DNA from: Enemella dayhoffiae
GTDB lineage: Bacteria; Actinomycetota; Actinomycetes; Propionibacteriales; Propionibacteriaceae
NCBI RefSeq assembly: GCF_002250625.1
Contig: NZ_NMVQ01000012.1
Span: 186,001-250,000, forward strand
Direction of reading: 5' to 3'
DNA length: 64,000 nucleotides
The position numbers and the translations under genes are program-made. A model generated the notes under the pieces. That model was given only the letters and a program-made list of their open reading frames with translations, made no database searches and had not been told where the DNA came from. Positions 46,792 through 57,339 of this stretch are shown one piece after another. How positions within the stretch are numbered: the stretch's first letter is position 1; each line of letters begins with the position of its first letter.

Positions 46792-47763
46792 ATGCGCGCT
46801 GACCGACTGCTGCAGATCGTGGCCCTGCTGCGCCAGCACGGACGGCTCAGCGCCAGCAACCTGGCCCGCCGCCTCGAGGTGGCCCCGCGCACCATCCACC
46901 GCGACCTGGAGTCGCTGTCCGCGTCCGGCGTGCCGGTGTACGCCGAGCAGGGCCGCAGCGGCGGCTACGCCCTGCTCCCCGGCTATCGCCCCGCGAAGGA
47001 GTCGCTCACCCCCGACGAGGCGCGAGCGCTCTTCCTGGCCACCGGCGGTACCGTCCCGGACGCGCTGGGGCTGGACCAGGAGTTCGATCGCGCCCTGCGC
47101 AAACTGTCCACCGGCCTGCCCGAGCAGCACACCCGCACCATCGGCCAGGCCCTGGAGCGGATCGTGTTCGACCCCGACGGGTGGGGCCGGGTGACCACGC
47201 GGCACCCCGCCGCCCTGCCCAGGGTGCTGCACGCTCTGGAGGATGAGCGGCGGCTGCGGATCGACTATCGCTCGCGCGGGTCCCAGCAGGTGCGCCGCCG
47301 CACCATCGATCCGTGGGGGCTCGTCCAGGCGGCCGGCACCTGGTATCTGATCGCCGCCCACCGCGGCCGGCCGCGCACCTATCGCCTGGACCGGATGCAG
47401 TCGGTCACCGAGCTCACCGCCCGCGCGCACCGCCCGGCCGGGCTCGACCTGGCCCAGGAGTGGCACCGGTTGCGCGCCGCCTGGCGGGACCGCCCGGCGT
47501 ACCCGGTCGAGCTGCGGGTGCTGCGCAGTCAGGCGGACCTGGTGGTGCGCCAACTGGGCCTGGCACTGGCGAGCGACCCCACGCGTACGCCCGAGGGGCC
47601 CGAGCACGAACGGCTCAGTGCCGAGGTGACCACCCTGCGGGGCGCGGTCGGCGTCCTGCTCGGCTGCGGCGACTGGCTCGAGGTGCTGTCACCGCCCGAA
47701 CTGCGCGCGCTGATGGTCGAGATCGCCGACCAGGCCAGAGCGGTGCACCAAGAAAGATCATGA
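46792..47763 (+). CDS. WYL-domain transcriptional regulator (YafY/DeoR type)
   Basis: This 323-aa regulator has an N-terminal winged HTH (RADRLLQIVALLRQHGRLSASNLARRLEVAPRTIHRDLESLSASGVPVYAEQGRSGGYAL), a linker, and then the WYL domain (about 140-215: LRIDYRSRGSQQVRRRTIDPWGLVQAAGTWYLIAAHRGRPRTYRLDRM) and a WCX C-terminal domain. WYL domains sense small ligands or nucleic acid. No ribosome site is seen; translation may be leaderless. It is divergent from the TIGR03086 gene, with a shared inverted repeat. Its stop codon lies inside the 55-bp palindrome. Confidence 0.92.
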   Translation: MRADRLLQIVALLRQHGRLSASNLARRLEVAPRTIHRDLESLSASGVPVYAEQGRSGGYALLPGYRPAKESLTPDEARALFLATGGTVPDALGLDQEFDRALRKLSTGLPEQHTRTIGQALERIVFDPDGWGRVTTRHPAALPRVLHALEDERRLRIDYRSRGSQQVRRRTIDPWGLVQAAGTWYLIAAHRGRPRTYRLDRMQSVTELTARAHRPAGLDLAQEWHRLRAAWRDRPAYPVELRVLRSQADLVVRQLGLALASDPTRTPEGPEHERLSAEVTTLRGAVGVLLGCGDWLEVLSPPELRALMVEIADQARAVHQERS

Positions 47764-47814
47764 CCAGATCGAGGTCGTTTCTGCACTGTGCAAGAAGGAC
47801 TCCGATCTGGTCAT
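47760..47814. terminator. 55-bp near-palindrome between convergent WYL and ftsK genes
   Basis: ATGACCAGATCG (47760-47771) and CGATCTGGTCAT (47803-47814) are perfect 12-bp arms. Inside them, TTCTGCAC and GTGCAAGAA form a second stem around the centre. Nearly the whole 55 bases can pair, which makes a strong bidirectional terminator. Its length and sequence also suit a mobile or dispersed palindromic element. Confidence 0.75.
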
Positions 47815-47824
47815 GGTCATTGCA

Positions 47825-50455
<2,631 letters not shown>

Positions 50456-50544
50456 GCTGCACAGGGTAGCGAACGAGCCGCCCCAGACCGACCGCCACAC
50501 GCCGCACCCGCCGGCGCGGAACGACCTTCGTTACCAACCCGAGA

Positions 50545-51510
50545 TCAGCGCCCGAAGTGGGACCAGCCCGACTCCCCGGACCAGAGGCCCCCGTCGATCA
50601 GGACTTCCGGCTCCCCCTCGGCGATGCCGCCGATCCGATGCCAGTCCGCGGGCAGGTGCGCGCCGTCCGGGAAGGTGGCCACCAGGCCGTGATCCTCTCC
50701 CCCACCGAGCAGGAAGGACCACGGATCGGCCCCGGTCGCGGCGGCCACAGCCTGGATCGGCTCCGGCACCGTGAACCGTTCGCGTTCCAGGTCCACGCGT
50801 ACGCCGGAGGCGCGGGCCACGTGACCGAGGTCGGCGAGCAACCCGTCGGAGATGTCGATCATCGCCGTCGCCCCTGCCGTGGCGGCGATCACCCCCTGCC
50901 CGTAGGGCACTTCGGGAACCTTGTACGCCTCCACGACCGCGCGCGGGGAGCGGAAGCCGCGCCGCAGCACCGCCAACCCGGCGGCCGACCAACCCAGCCG
51001 ACCACACACCGCCACCACGTCTCCGGGCCGAGCCCCGCCGCGGATGACCGGCGGACGCCCCTGCAGGTCGCCCAGCACGGTCACCGTGATGGTGATGTCA
51101 CGCCCGGAGGTCACGTCCCCGCCGACCAGCACCGACCGGCTGCGGGCCGCCTCCAGCCGCATCCCCTGGGCGCACTGTTTGGCCCAGGCGGCCGGCAGGT
51201 CGCCCGGCGCGGTGAAGGCCGCGACCAGGGCGACCGGGCGGGCACCCATCGCCTCCAGGTCGGCCACGGATTGGGCGACCGCCCGCTGCCCGACCTCGTG
51301 GGCCAGCGACCAGTCGGTGCGGAAGTGCACGCCGGCGACCAGGGTGTCGGTGGAGACCACCACGTCGCCATCAGGGCGGATCACCGCGGCGTCGTCACCT
51401 GGCCCGAGTCGCACGGCCGCGGAGGTTTCCAGGTCGGCGGTGATCTGCTCGATGAGGGCGAATTCTCCCAGCTCGTCGAGACTTCCGGCGGGCTTGTCCG
51501 CGGCGGGCAT
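50545..51510 (-). CDS. thiL: Thiamine-monophosphate kinase
   Basis: This 321-aa PurM/ThiL-fold kinase makes thiamine pyrophosphate from thiamine monophosphate and ATP. Motifs are LGPGDDAAVI (metal-binding Asp), VSTDTLVAGVHFRTDW, SVLVGGDVTSGRDITITVTVLG, and FLLGGGEDHGLVATFP. ATG at 51510 is supported by AGGAGGTG close upstream. It is divergent from the small Lrp-like gene. Proximity to DUF3515 and ddl is a conserved actinobacterial arrangement. No thiamine riboswitch is evident. Confidence 0.95.
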   Translation of the reverse strand: MPAADKPAGSLDELGEFALIEQITADLETSAAVRLGPGDDAAVIRPDGDVVVSTDTLVAGVHFRTDWSLAHEVGQRAVAQSVADLEAMGARPVALVAAFTAPGDLPAAWAKQCAQGMRLEAARSRSVLVGGDVTSGRDITITVTVLGDLQGRPPVIRGGARPGDVVAVCGRLGWSAAGLAVLRRGFRSPRAVVEAYKVPEVPYGQGVIAATAGATAMIDISDGLLADLGHVARASGVRVDLERERFTVPEPIQAVAAATGADPWSFLLGGGEDHGLVATFPDGAHLPADWHRIGGIAEGEPEVLIDGGLWSGESGWSHFGR

Positions 51511-51649
51511 CGCACCTCCTGAAAGCGCCAACGAGGGTTCCTCGGCCAGCACCGCGGGGATGTGGCCGGACCTTGGCCGACACGGTACCGTGAGCAGCGG
51601 TGTCACCGGCACAACCCGCCGGGCACGGCACGCGGCCAAGGAGCAGCAG

Positions 51650-51886
51650 ATGACAGTCCAGGCGTACATCCTGGTGCAGACCAGCGTCGGCAAGGCGGCC
51701 GAGGTGGCCGCCGCGATCCGGGAGCTCCCCGGAGTGACCCTCGCCGAGGACGTGACCGGCCCCTATGACGTGATCGTGCGGGCCGAAGCGCCTACCGTGG
51801 ACGATCTGGGCGCCCTGGTGGTGGCCAAGGTGCAGGTGGTCGACGGCATCACCCGGACCGTGACCTGCCCCGTGGTGAACATCTGA
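51650..51886 (+). CDS. Stand-alone Lrp/AsnC ligand-binding (RAM) domain protein
   Basis: This 78-aa protein consists only of the alpha/beta RAM domain of Lrp/AsnC regulators (AYILVQTSVGKAAEVAAAIRELPGVTLAEDVTGPYDVIVRAEAP ... VVDGITRTVTCPVV). It has no DNA-binding HTH. Such proteins form dimers or rings that bind amino acids and may tune partner Lrp proteins. AAGGAG precedes ATG. The DUF3515 lipoprotein gene starts 1 base after its stop and is surely co-transcribed. The pairing is conserved in Actinobacteria. Confidence 0.92.
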   Translation: MTVQAYILVQTSVGKAAEVAAAIRELPGVTLAEDVTGPYDVIVRAEAPTVDDLGALVVAKVQVVDGITRTVTCPVVNI

Positions 51887-51887
51887 G

Positions 51888-52373
51888 GTGCCCCACCCCT
51901 GCGCCCTCGGTCGCGGTCGGATCCGCGTCCGCCCGGCGCGCCTGGCCGGGGTCGCGCTGGTACTGACCCTGGCCGGCTGCGGCAGCACCGTCACCGTGCC
52001 CGACCCCCAGGTCTCCCCCGAGGTGCGTGCCGCCTGCGAGCAGGTGATCACCTCCGTGCCCGGCCAGGTGCTCGGCAAACAGCGGCGCGGCACCTCGGGC
52101 AGACTCAGCGCGGCCTGGGGTGAGCCGCCGATCACCCTGATCTGCGGAATCGCCGAGCCCGAGGCGATGCAGCGCGACACCCGGTGCTTCGAGGTGAACG
52201 GTGTCGGCTGGTTCGCCGAGGAGGGCCAGGGCGGGTGGCTGTTCACCACCATCGGTCGGCGGGCCACCGTGCAGGTCGGCGTCCCCGCCCGGTACGCCCC
52301 GGAGGCCGAGGCGCTGGTCGACCTGGCCGCCGCGGTCAAGGTCGGCAACCCCGCCCACAAAGCCTGTCTGTAG
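51888..52373 (+). CDS. DUF3515 lipoprotein
   Basis: This 161-aa protein has an N-terminal signal and lipobox (VALVLTLAGC, Cys31), so it is predicted to be anchored to the outer membrane face. The DUF3515 core includes ACEQVITSVPGQVLGKQRR, AAWGEPPITLICGI and CFEVNGVGWFAEE, with four Cys after the lipid site available for disulfides. The GTG start is at 51888 directly after the Lrp-like stop. The family, near ddl and thiL in mycobacteria (Rv2980 position), has no assigned function; a cell-wall role is guessed from neighbours only. Confidence 0.9.
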   Translation: MPHPCALGRGRIRVRPARLAGVALVLTLAGCGSTVTVPDPQVSPEVRAACEQVITSVPGQVLGKQRRGTSGRLSAAWGEPPITLICGIAEPEAMQRDTRCFEVNGVGWFAEEGQGGWLFTTIGRRATVQVGVPARYAPEAEALVDLAAAVKVGNPAHKACL

Positions 52374-52412
52374 ATCGGCCGGCTCGCGCGATGTGCGCGC
52401 CGCCGGCTGCCC

Positions 52413-53567
52413 CTAGCGCAGGCCGGTGGGGCGCTCGAGCGCCAGACTGATCAGCTCGTCGATCAGCTGGGGATAATCGACTCCGGAGTGCTGCCACATC
52501 CGCGGAAACATCGACGTGGCGGTGAATCCGGGCATTGTATTGATCTCGTTCACGTAGGGCCGGCCCTGCCGGTCGAGGAAGAAGTCCACCCGGGCCAGGC
52601 CCTCGCAACCGAGTGCGTCGAAGGTGCGTACCGCCAGTTCGCGCAGGGTGTCGCTGACCTGTTCCTCCAACACGGCCGGTACGTCCAGGCTGACCTGCTC
52701 CTCGGGCAGATATTTCGCCTTGAAGTCATAGAACCCGCTCTCGGTGTGCATCCGGATCTCCGCCACCGCACTCGCTCGGCTGGCCCCGCCCGAGCGCCCA
52801 CCCAGCACCCCACACTCGATCTCGCGGCAGTCGACGAATCCCTGCTCCACCAGCACCTTCGGGTCCCAGCGACGGGCCTCCTCGATGGCTGTGGTCAGCC
52901 CGTCGGGCTGGTCGACCCTGGTGATCCCGACCGATGATCCCCCGCGGGCGGGCTTCACATAGACGGGGAACTGCAGCGAGTTGGCAGCGTCCAGGCAGGC
53001 GGCCGGGTCCTGCTCCCACTCCCGGGGAGGGATGCACACGAACGGCCCGATCGGGATCGCGCTGGAGGCCAGCGCCAACTTCATCAGGTGCTTGTCCATG
53101 CCCACGGCAGAAGCGGCGACACCGGCGCCGACGTAGCGCAGGCCGTGCATCTCGAACAGACCCTGGATCGTGCCGTCCTCACCGAACGGGCCGTGCAGCA
53201 GCGCAAAGGCCACGTCCAACCGCGCCGGGTCGCTCAGCGTGTCCCCGTGACGGGTGACCAGGCGTACCTCTCCGTCGGAGGTGATCAGCACCGCGTCGGG
53301 ATGGTCCTCACTCAGCCTGGGCAGTTCCTCGCCGCGCACCTCCATGGCGCGGATCTCCTCCAGCGGCACCCGCACCCAGCGGCCGTTGCCGGTGATGCCG
53401 ATGCCGATGAGGTCATAGCGGTCCCGATCGATGGCTCGAGCCACGCTGCCGGCGGTCAGGCAGGAGATCGTGTGCTCGCTGGAACTGCCGCCGAAGATCA
53501 GGGCCACGGTCCGGCGGCCGGTCACGTCGACGTCGGGGGTCGCTGCGGTCTGAGTCGTGTCCGTCAC
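52413..53567 (-). CDS. ddl: D-alanine--D-alanine ligase
   Basis: This 384-aa ATP-grasp ligase makes the D-Ala-D-Ala dipeptide for peptidoglycan. N-terminal motif VALIFGGSSSEHTISCLTAGSV, LLHGPFGEDGTIQGLFEM, the ATP-binding VYVKPARGGSSVGITRV, and the metal-binding LARVDFFLDRQGRPYVNEINTMPGFTATSMFP are all present. The residue after KYLPEEQ and the EINTMPGFT context are those of D-Ala rather than D-Lac ligases. The start is GTG at 53567. It lies 10 bp after gpsA, in the plsC-gpsA-ddl run. Confidence 0.96.
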   Translation of the reverse strand: MTDTTQTAATPDVDVTGRRTVALIFGGSSSEHTISCLTAGSVARAIDRDRYDLIGIGITGNGRWVRVPLEEIRAMEVRGEELPRLSEDHPDAVLITSDGEVRLVTRHGDTLSDPARLDVAFALLHGPFGEDGTIQGLFEMHGLRYVGAGVAASAVGMDKHLMKLALASSAIPIGPFVCIPPREWEQDPAACLDAANSLQFPVYVKPARGGSSVGITRVDQPDGLTTAIEEARRWDPKVLVEQGFVDCREIECGVLGGRSGGASRASAVAEIRMHTESGFYDFKAKYLPEEQVSLDVPAVLEEQVSDTLRELAVRTFDALGCEGLARVDFFLDRQGRPYVNEINTMPGFTATSMFPRMWQHSGVDYPQLIDELISLALERPTGLR

Positions 53568-53577
53568 GCGCCCGACC

Positions 53578-54567
53578 CTACCTCTCGGGCCGCGTGTGCC
53601 GAGCCATCATCGTGCTGATCGCGTCGCGTGGCGACTGGCGTCCGGCCAGCACGTCGACCACGTGCCCGACGATCGGCATGTCCACCCCGTGCCGCTCGGC
53701 CAGGGCCTGGATCGAGCCGGCGGAGCGTACGCCCTCGGCGACACCGCGCGACAGCTCGGTGGCGCGCTGCACGTCGTGGCCGCGGCCGAGGTGCTCGCCG
53801 AAGGTCCGGTTCCGGGAGAGGGGGGACATGCAGGTGGCGACCAGGTCACCCATCCCCGCCAGCCCGGCGAAGGTGTGCGGGTCCGCACCGAGCGCCTCAC
53901 CCAGTCGGCTGGTCTCGGCCAGACCCCGGGTGATCAACGAGGCCAGTGAATTCGCGCCGAACCCCAGCCCGTGGCCCATCCCCACCGCGAGGGCGATCGC
54001 GTTCTTGGTCGCCCCGCCGATCTCACAGCCGACCACGTCGATGCTCGTGTAGGGACGGAAATAGCGGGTGCGGCACCGCTCGGAGACCTCACGGGCGAGG
54101 GTGGGGTCCCAAGCCGCGACCACCGAGGCGGCCGGTTGCCGTTCGGCGATCTCACCGGCCAGGTTCGGCCCGGTCACCACCAGCACCCGATCCGAGGAGA
54201 TCCCGGTGTCGGCGACCACCTGGCTCATGGTGAGCAGGCTGGCGTTCTCGATCCCCTTCGCAAGGCTGATCAACCGCGAAGACTCCGGAATCTGCCACTG
54301 CAGCAGGTTTTCCCGAAGCTGCTGGGAGGGCACGGCGAGCACCACCAGCTCGGCGTCCGCGAGCGCCGCGTCGGCTTCGGTGACCGCGTGGATGCCGGTG
54401 GGCAGCTCGACCGAGGTGAGGTAGGCCGGGTTGCGCTGCTCGGTGTTGATCCCCTCGGCCACCTCCGTCCGGCGTGCCCACAGCCGCACCTCGTTGCCGG
54501 CATCGGCCATGATCATGGCGAACGCGGTCCCCCAGGAGCCCGCCCCCATCACCGCGACCCGACTCAC
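53578..54567 (-). CDS. gpsA: Glycerol-3-phosphate dehydrogenase [NAD(P)+]
   Basis: This 329-aa enzyme reduces dihydroxyacetone phosphate to sn-glycerol-3-phosphate for phospholipid synthesis. The Rossmann motif is VAVMGAGSWGTAFA. VTGPNLAGEIAERQPAA, the catalytic Lys region GGATKNAIALAVGMGHGLGFGANS and LAGMGDLVATCMSPLSRNRTFGEHLGRG are canonical. The GTG start overlaps the plsC stop as GTGA, so the two consecutive steps of phospholipid synthesis are translationally coupled; ddl follows after 10 bp. Confidence 0.96.
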   Translation of the reverse strand: MSRVAVMGAGSWGTAFAMIMADAGNEVRLWARRTEVAEGINTEQRNPAYLTSVELPTGIHAVTEADAALADAELVVLAVPSQQLRENLLQWQIPESSRLISLAKGIENASLLTMSQVVADTGISSDRVLVVTGPNLAGEIAERQPAASVVAAWDPTLAREVSERCRTRYFRPYTSIDVVGCEIGGATKNAIALAVGMGHGLGFGANSLASLITRGLAETSRLGEALGADPHTFAGLAGMGDLVATCMSPLSRNRTFGEHLGRGHDVQRATELSRGVAEGVRSAGSIQALAERHGVDMPIVGHVVDVLAGRQSPRDAISTMMARHTRPER

Positions 54568-55349
54568 CGGCGCACCCCGCGGATCGGCACCCGTCTGCGC
54601 AGCTTGAGATCCCAGCGGTCGGGTGGCGGTTGCTCGCCTCGCAGCTCGGCCACCAGCACGGTGATCGCATCGAGGATCCGGTCGGTCGCCTCGTCCAGCA
54701 GTTCGGGGGTGACCGCGCGTCCTCGCAGATCATCCAGCTCGACCGGATCGCCGGCCATCACCCGCATCGTCTTGCGAGGAAGGATCCGCGGCCAGGTCAG
54801 TTTCTTGCCCGGCAGCACCTCCTGGGCTCCCCACTGCCCCACCGGGACCACCGGGCAACCGGTGGCCAGCGCGATCCGCGCGGCTCCGGTACGCCCGGTC
54901 ATCGGCCAGGTCTGGGGGTCGGCGGTGATGGTGCCCTCCGGATAGACCGACACCGACTGACCCCGCTGGATCGCCTGCTGGGCCGCGATCACCGCCTGGT
55001 GGGCGGTCGGGCCACCGCGATGGACCCGGATCTGGCCGGCGTTGGTGGCGATCCAGCCGAGCACGGGCACCCGGAAAATGGCGTCCTTGGCCAGGAATCG
55101 CGGCCACCGTCCCGACCAGGTCAGATAGTGCCCGTAGGCGACCGGGTCGAAGTTCGAGATGTGGTTGACCACGAACACGACCCCACCCGACTTCGGCACC
55201 TTCTCCATCGCACGCCAGTCCTGGCGGGTGATCACCCGCAGAATCCCGGCGACCGCCCACACCGTACGCCGCAGCACGGGCTCGGCCGGTTCGGAGATCA
55301 CCTCACGGAGCGGTCGCCGAGCAATCATCCGGGACGGGTTGTCGGCCAT
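54564..55349 (-). CDS. plsC: 1-acyl-sn-glycerol-3-phosphate acyltransferase (PlsC family)
   Basis: This 261-aa membrane-associated acyltransferase acts in phosphatidic acid formation. The HX4D motif is VVNHISNFDPVAYGHYL. The second block is WIATNAGQIRVHRG, and the substrate-binding block is VSVYPEGTITADPQTWPM, followed by CPVVPVGQWGAQEVLPGKKL. ATG at 55349 has GGAGGAG directly upstream. It is divergent from fbiD. Coupling with gpsA, the supplier of its glycerol-3-phosphate backbone, supports the function. Confidence 0.93.
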   Translation of the reverse strand: MADNPSRMIARRPLREVISEPAEPVLRRTVWAVAGILRVITRQDWRAMEKVPKSGGVVFVVNHISNFDPVAYGHYLTWSGRWPRFLAKDAIFRVPVLGWIATNAGQIRVHRGGPTAHQAVIAAQQAIQRGQSVSVYPEGTITADPQTWPMTGRTGAARIALATGCPVVPVGQWGAQEVLPGKKLTWPRILPRKTMRVMAGDPVELDDLRGRAVTPELLDEATDRILDAITVLVAELRGEQPPPDRWDLKLRRRVPIRGVRR

Positions 55350-55435
55350 GGCTCCTCCGAAGGGTCTCAGACGGCCCACCTGGCGGTCGGCGCTGCCACT
55401 GTAGCGAGGGCCCGGGTGTGGCAGCATCAGGGACC

Positions 55436-56260
55436 ATGGCCCACGAACCACCTCCCCCCTCTGCACCGGTCCAGGTGGTGCTGCCGTTCAAGGACCTGAC
55501 CCGCGCCAAGTCGCGTCTGCTGGGCGTGCCGGCCGTGGTCCGCGGGCGCCTGGCGCAACTGATGTTGCTGCACACGGTCTCGGCCTGGAACCAGGTGGGC
55601 GCCTCGGTGAGGATCGTCTCCGCCGCTGCGGGGACCGGGTCACTGCTGCGCGGGCACGGGCTGCGGGCGACCGTCCTGCCCGATCCGGGGCGCGGGCTGA
55701 ACGCCGCATTCGCCCGCGGTGCAGAGGATGCGGACGAGCACCGGCTGCTGGTGGCGACGATGGCCGACCTTCCGGCCATCTCGGCCCAGGATCTCCAGCG
55801 CGCTCTGGGGACGATCGGAGCGGGGCCGGGGCGTTGGTTCGTCCGGGACGCGGCCGGCACGGGGACCAGTCTGCTGGCGGCGCGGGAGCTCGCCCTGCAG
55901 CCCTTGTTCGGAACGGATTCGGCCCGACGGCACCAGGAGTTGGGGGCCGTCGAACTGGATGTCCCCGCACCCCTGCGCCACGACGTGGACACCCTGTCCG
56001 ACCTCACCGCGCTCGCCACGGCTGGAGCGCTGCCTGCTGCCATGGCAGGGCTTCTCGGCCCCGACGGGGTCCCCTTCGAACACCTCACGGCGACCGTCGG
56101 CGAGGCCGAACCGGACGGCGTACGCCTGTTGCTCGCCGACGGCACCGCGATGTCGGCCCCCCGGGAGGTATTGGCCGCCGAGGTCATCGGTTGGCGCTGC
56201 GGACAGCGGGTGCAGGTGACCCGGGACCGGGAGGGGCGGGTGCGGGCCGTCTGGCTGTGA
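55436..56260 (+). CDS. fbiD: Phosphoenolpyruvate/2-phospho-L-lactate guanylyltransferase (CofC/FbiD) with a C-terminal extension
   Basis: This 274-aa F420-biosynthesis enzyme activates phosphoenolpyruvate (or phospholactate) with GTP. The nucleotidyltransferase core (about 1-210) has VVLPFKDLTRAKSRLLG, VLPDPGRGLNAAFARGA and LLVATMADLPAIS. A further ~60 residues (GVPFEHLTATVGEAEPDGVRLLLADGTAM ... GQRVQVTRDREGRVRAVWL) form an extra small domain not expected in the family. ATG 55436 is used; an upstream GTG (55418) is possible. Position next to gpsA and hupB matches mycobacterial Rv2983. It implies that the organism makes coenzyme F420. Confidence 0.9.
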   Translation: MAHEPPPPSAPVQVVLPFKDLTRAKSRLLGVPAVVRGRLAQLMLLHTVSAWNQVGASVRIVSAAAGTGSLLRGHGLRATVLPDPGRGLNAAFARGAEDADEHRLLVATMADLPAISAQDLQRALGTIGAGPGRWFVRDAAGTGTSLLAARELALQPLFGTDSARRHQELGAVELDVPAPLRHDVDTLSDLTALATAGALPAAMAGLLGPDGVPFEHLTATVGEAEPDGVRLLLADGTAMSAPREVLAAEVIGWRCGQRVQVTRDREGRVRAVWL

Positions 56261-56293
56261 TCGGTGGTCCGGCGATCCCTGCCGAGCATGGCA

Positions 56294-56325
56294 AAGGGCT
56301 CGGAGCGTCGGCTCCGAGCCCTTTC
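56294..56325. terminator. Bidirectional terminator between fbiD and hupB
   Basis: AAAGGGCTCGGAGC (56294-56307) and GCTCCGAGCCCTTT (56312-56325) form a perfect 14-bp stem with a GTCG loop. A and T runs on the flanks give U-tails on both strands. It serves both convergent genes. Confidence 0.95.
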
Positions 56326-56339
56326 GCCGAAGGTCTTGC

Positions 56340-57074
56340 TCAGGCCTTCTTGGCGGTGCGGCCGGTGGACTTCCGGGTCGCGGTCGACTTCGCCGGAGCC
56401 TTCTTGGCGGTGGTCTTCCTGGCCGTGGTCGACTTCGCCGCAGTGGCCCTGGTGGTGCTCTTCTTCGCCGCCGTGGACTTCGCCGGAGTCGCCTTGGTGG
56501 TGCTCTTCTTCGCCGCGGTCGACTTCGCCGGAGTCGCCTTGGCGGTGGTCTTCTTCGCCGCGGTCGACTTCGCCGGAGTCGCCTTGGTGGTGCTCTTCTT
56601 CGCCGCGGTCGACTTCGCCGGAGTCGCCTTGGCGGTGGTCTTCTTCGCCGCGGTCGACTTCGCCGCAGTCGCCTTGGCGGTGGTCTTCTTCGCCGCGGTC
56701 GACTTCGCCGCAGTCGCCTTGGTGGCGGTCTTCTTGGCGGTGCTGGCGGCCGTGGTCTTGCTCGCCGCGGCCTTCTTGGTGGCGCGCGGCAGCTTCTCCG
56801 CGCCGGACATCAGGTCCTTCAGCCGGGTGCCGGCACGGAAGGAGGGAACGTTGGTGGCCTTGGCGCGCTTGCGCTCGCCGGTGCGGGGGTTGCGCACCAT
56901 GCGGGCCGGCTTGTGCCGCTTCTCGACCACGCCGAAGCCGGTGATCGACACCTTTCCGTGCCGGGCGGCCTCGACCATGATCGTGTCGATCACGATGTTG
57001 AGGATCCGGCCAGCTTCTGCCTTGTTGCCATCGAAATGCACCGACAGCGCATCGATCAACTCAGCCTTGTTCAC
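56340..57074 (-). CDS. hupB: HU-type nucleoid protein HupB with a long Lys/Ala/Thr repeat tail
   Basis: This 244-aa histone-like protein has residues 1-~92 as the HU domain (VNKAELIDALSVHFDGNKAEAGRILNIVIDTIM ... ITGFGVVEKRHKPARMVRNPRTGE). From ~100 to the end is a PAKK-type basic tail built of about eight 15-residue units like AKSTAAKKTTAKATP. GTG at 57074 is chosen: GGAG lies 9 bases upstream, while a GTG at 57080 would be too close. Its promoter is visible at 57170-57198. The tail is expected to bind DNA non-specifically and compact the nucleoid, as in mycobacterial HupB. Confidence 0.97.
   Translation of the reverse strand: MNKAELIDALSVHFDGNKAEAGRILNIVIDTIMVEAARHGKVSITGFGVVEKRHKPARMVRNPRTGERKRAKATNVPSFRAGTRLKDLMSGAEKLPRATKKAAASKTTAASTAKKTATKATAAKSTAAKKTTAKATAAKSTAAKKTTAKATPAKSTAAKKSTTKATPAKSTAAKKTTAKATPAKSTAAKKSTTKATPAKSTAAKKSTTRATAAKSTTARKTTAKKAPAKSTATRKSTGRTAKKA
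56383..56742. repeat. 45-bp tandem repeat encoding the HupB tail
   Basis: GT(C/G)GACTTCGCC recurs at 56428, 56473, 56518, 56563, 56608, 56653 and 56698, an exact 45-bp period, with about eight units in all. Each unit encodes 15 residues of the Lys/Ala tail. Such near-identical DNA is prone to unit-number change. Confidence 0.9.
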
Positions 57075-57169
57075 AGTCACCTTCTCCGAACTGTCCCGAC
57101 TGTTCGGGACCCCTGTGTGTCCAAGCCCTGTCGGGATCTTGGCGGCAGCCGTGGAAGCTGCTGGACTCC

Positions 57170-57198
57170 ACGCTAGGGAAAGAAGGGATCAATCACAA
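57170..57198 (-). promoter_or_regulatory. Predicted hupB promoter
   Basis: On the minus strand, -35 TTGTGA (57198-57193), a 17-bp spacer and -10 TAGCGT (57175-57170) fit an actinobacterial housekeeping promoter. They leave a ~90-base leader before the hupB GTG. Confidence 0.65.
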
Positions 57199-57208
57199 AC
57201 ATGTCAAG

Positions 57209-57244
57209 CACTCGGAAGCACCGTGTCGAAACGGATTCCGAGTG
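57209..57244. terminator. Inverted repeat between leuD and hupB
   Basis: CACTCGGAA (57209-57217) and TTCCGAGTG (57236-57244) are perfect 9-bp arms, extendable to 12 with one mismatch, with an 18-base loop. It lies downstream of leuD and just upstream of the hupB promoter, so it could end leuCD transcription or be an operator. The rest of the 265-bp gap shows no other feature. Confidence 0.5.
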
Positions 57245-57339
57245 TTTCCACTCCACAGGCGGGCCGCTCGGCCCGTCCGGACGCCGGTCACCGGCCGCCC
57301 GTTCGGCGTACCGTCCCGGCCGCCGATCGGGTGTTGGGA

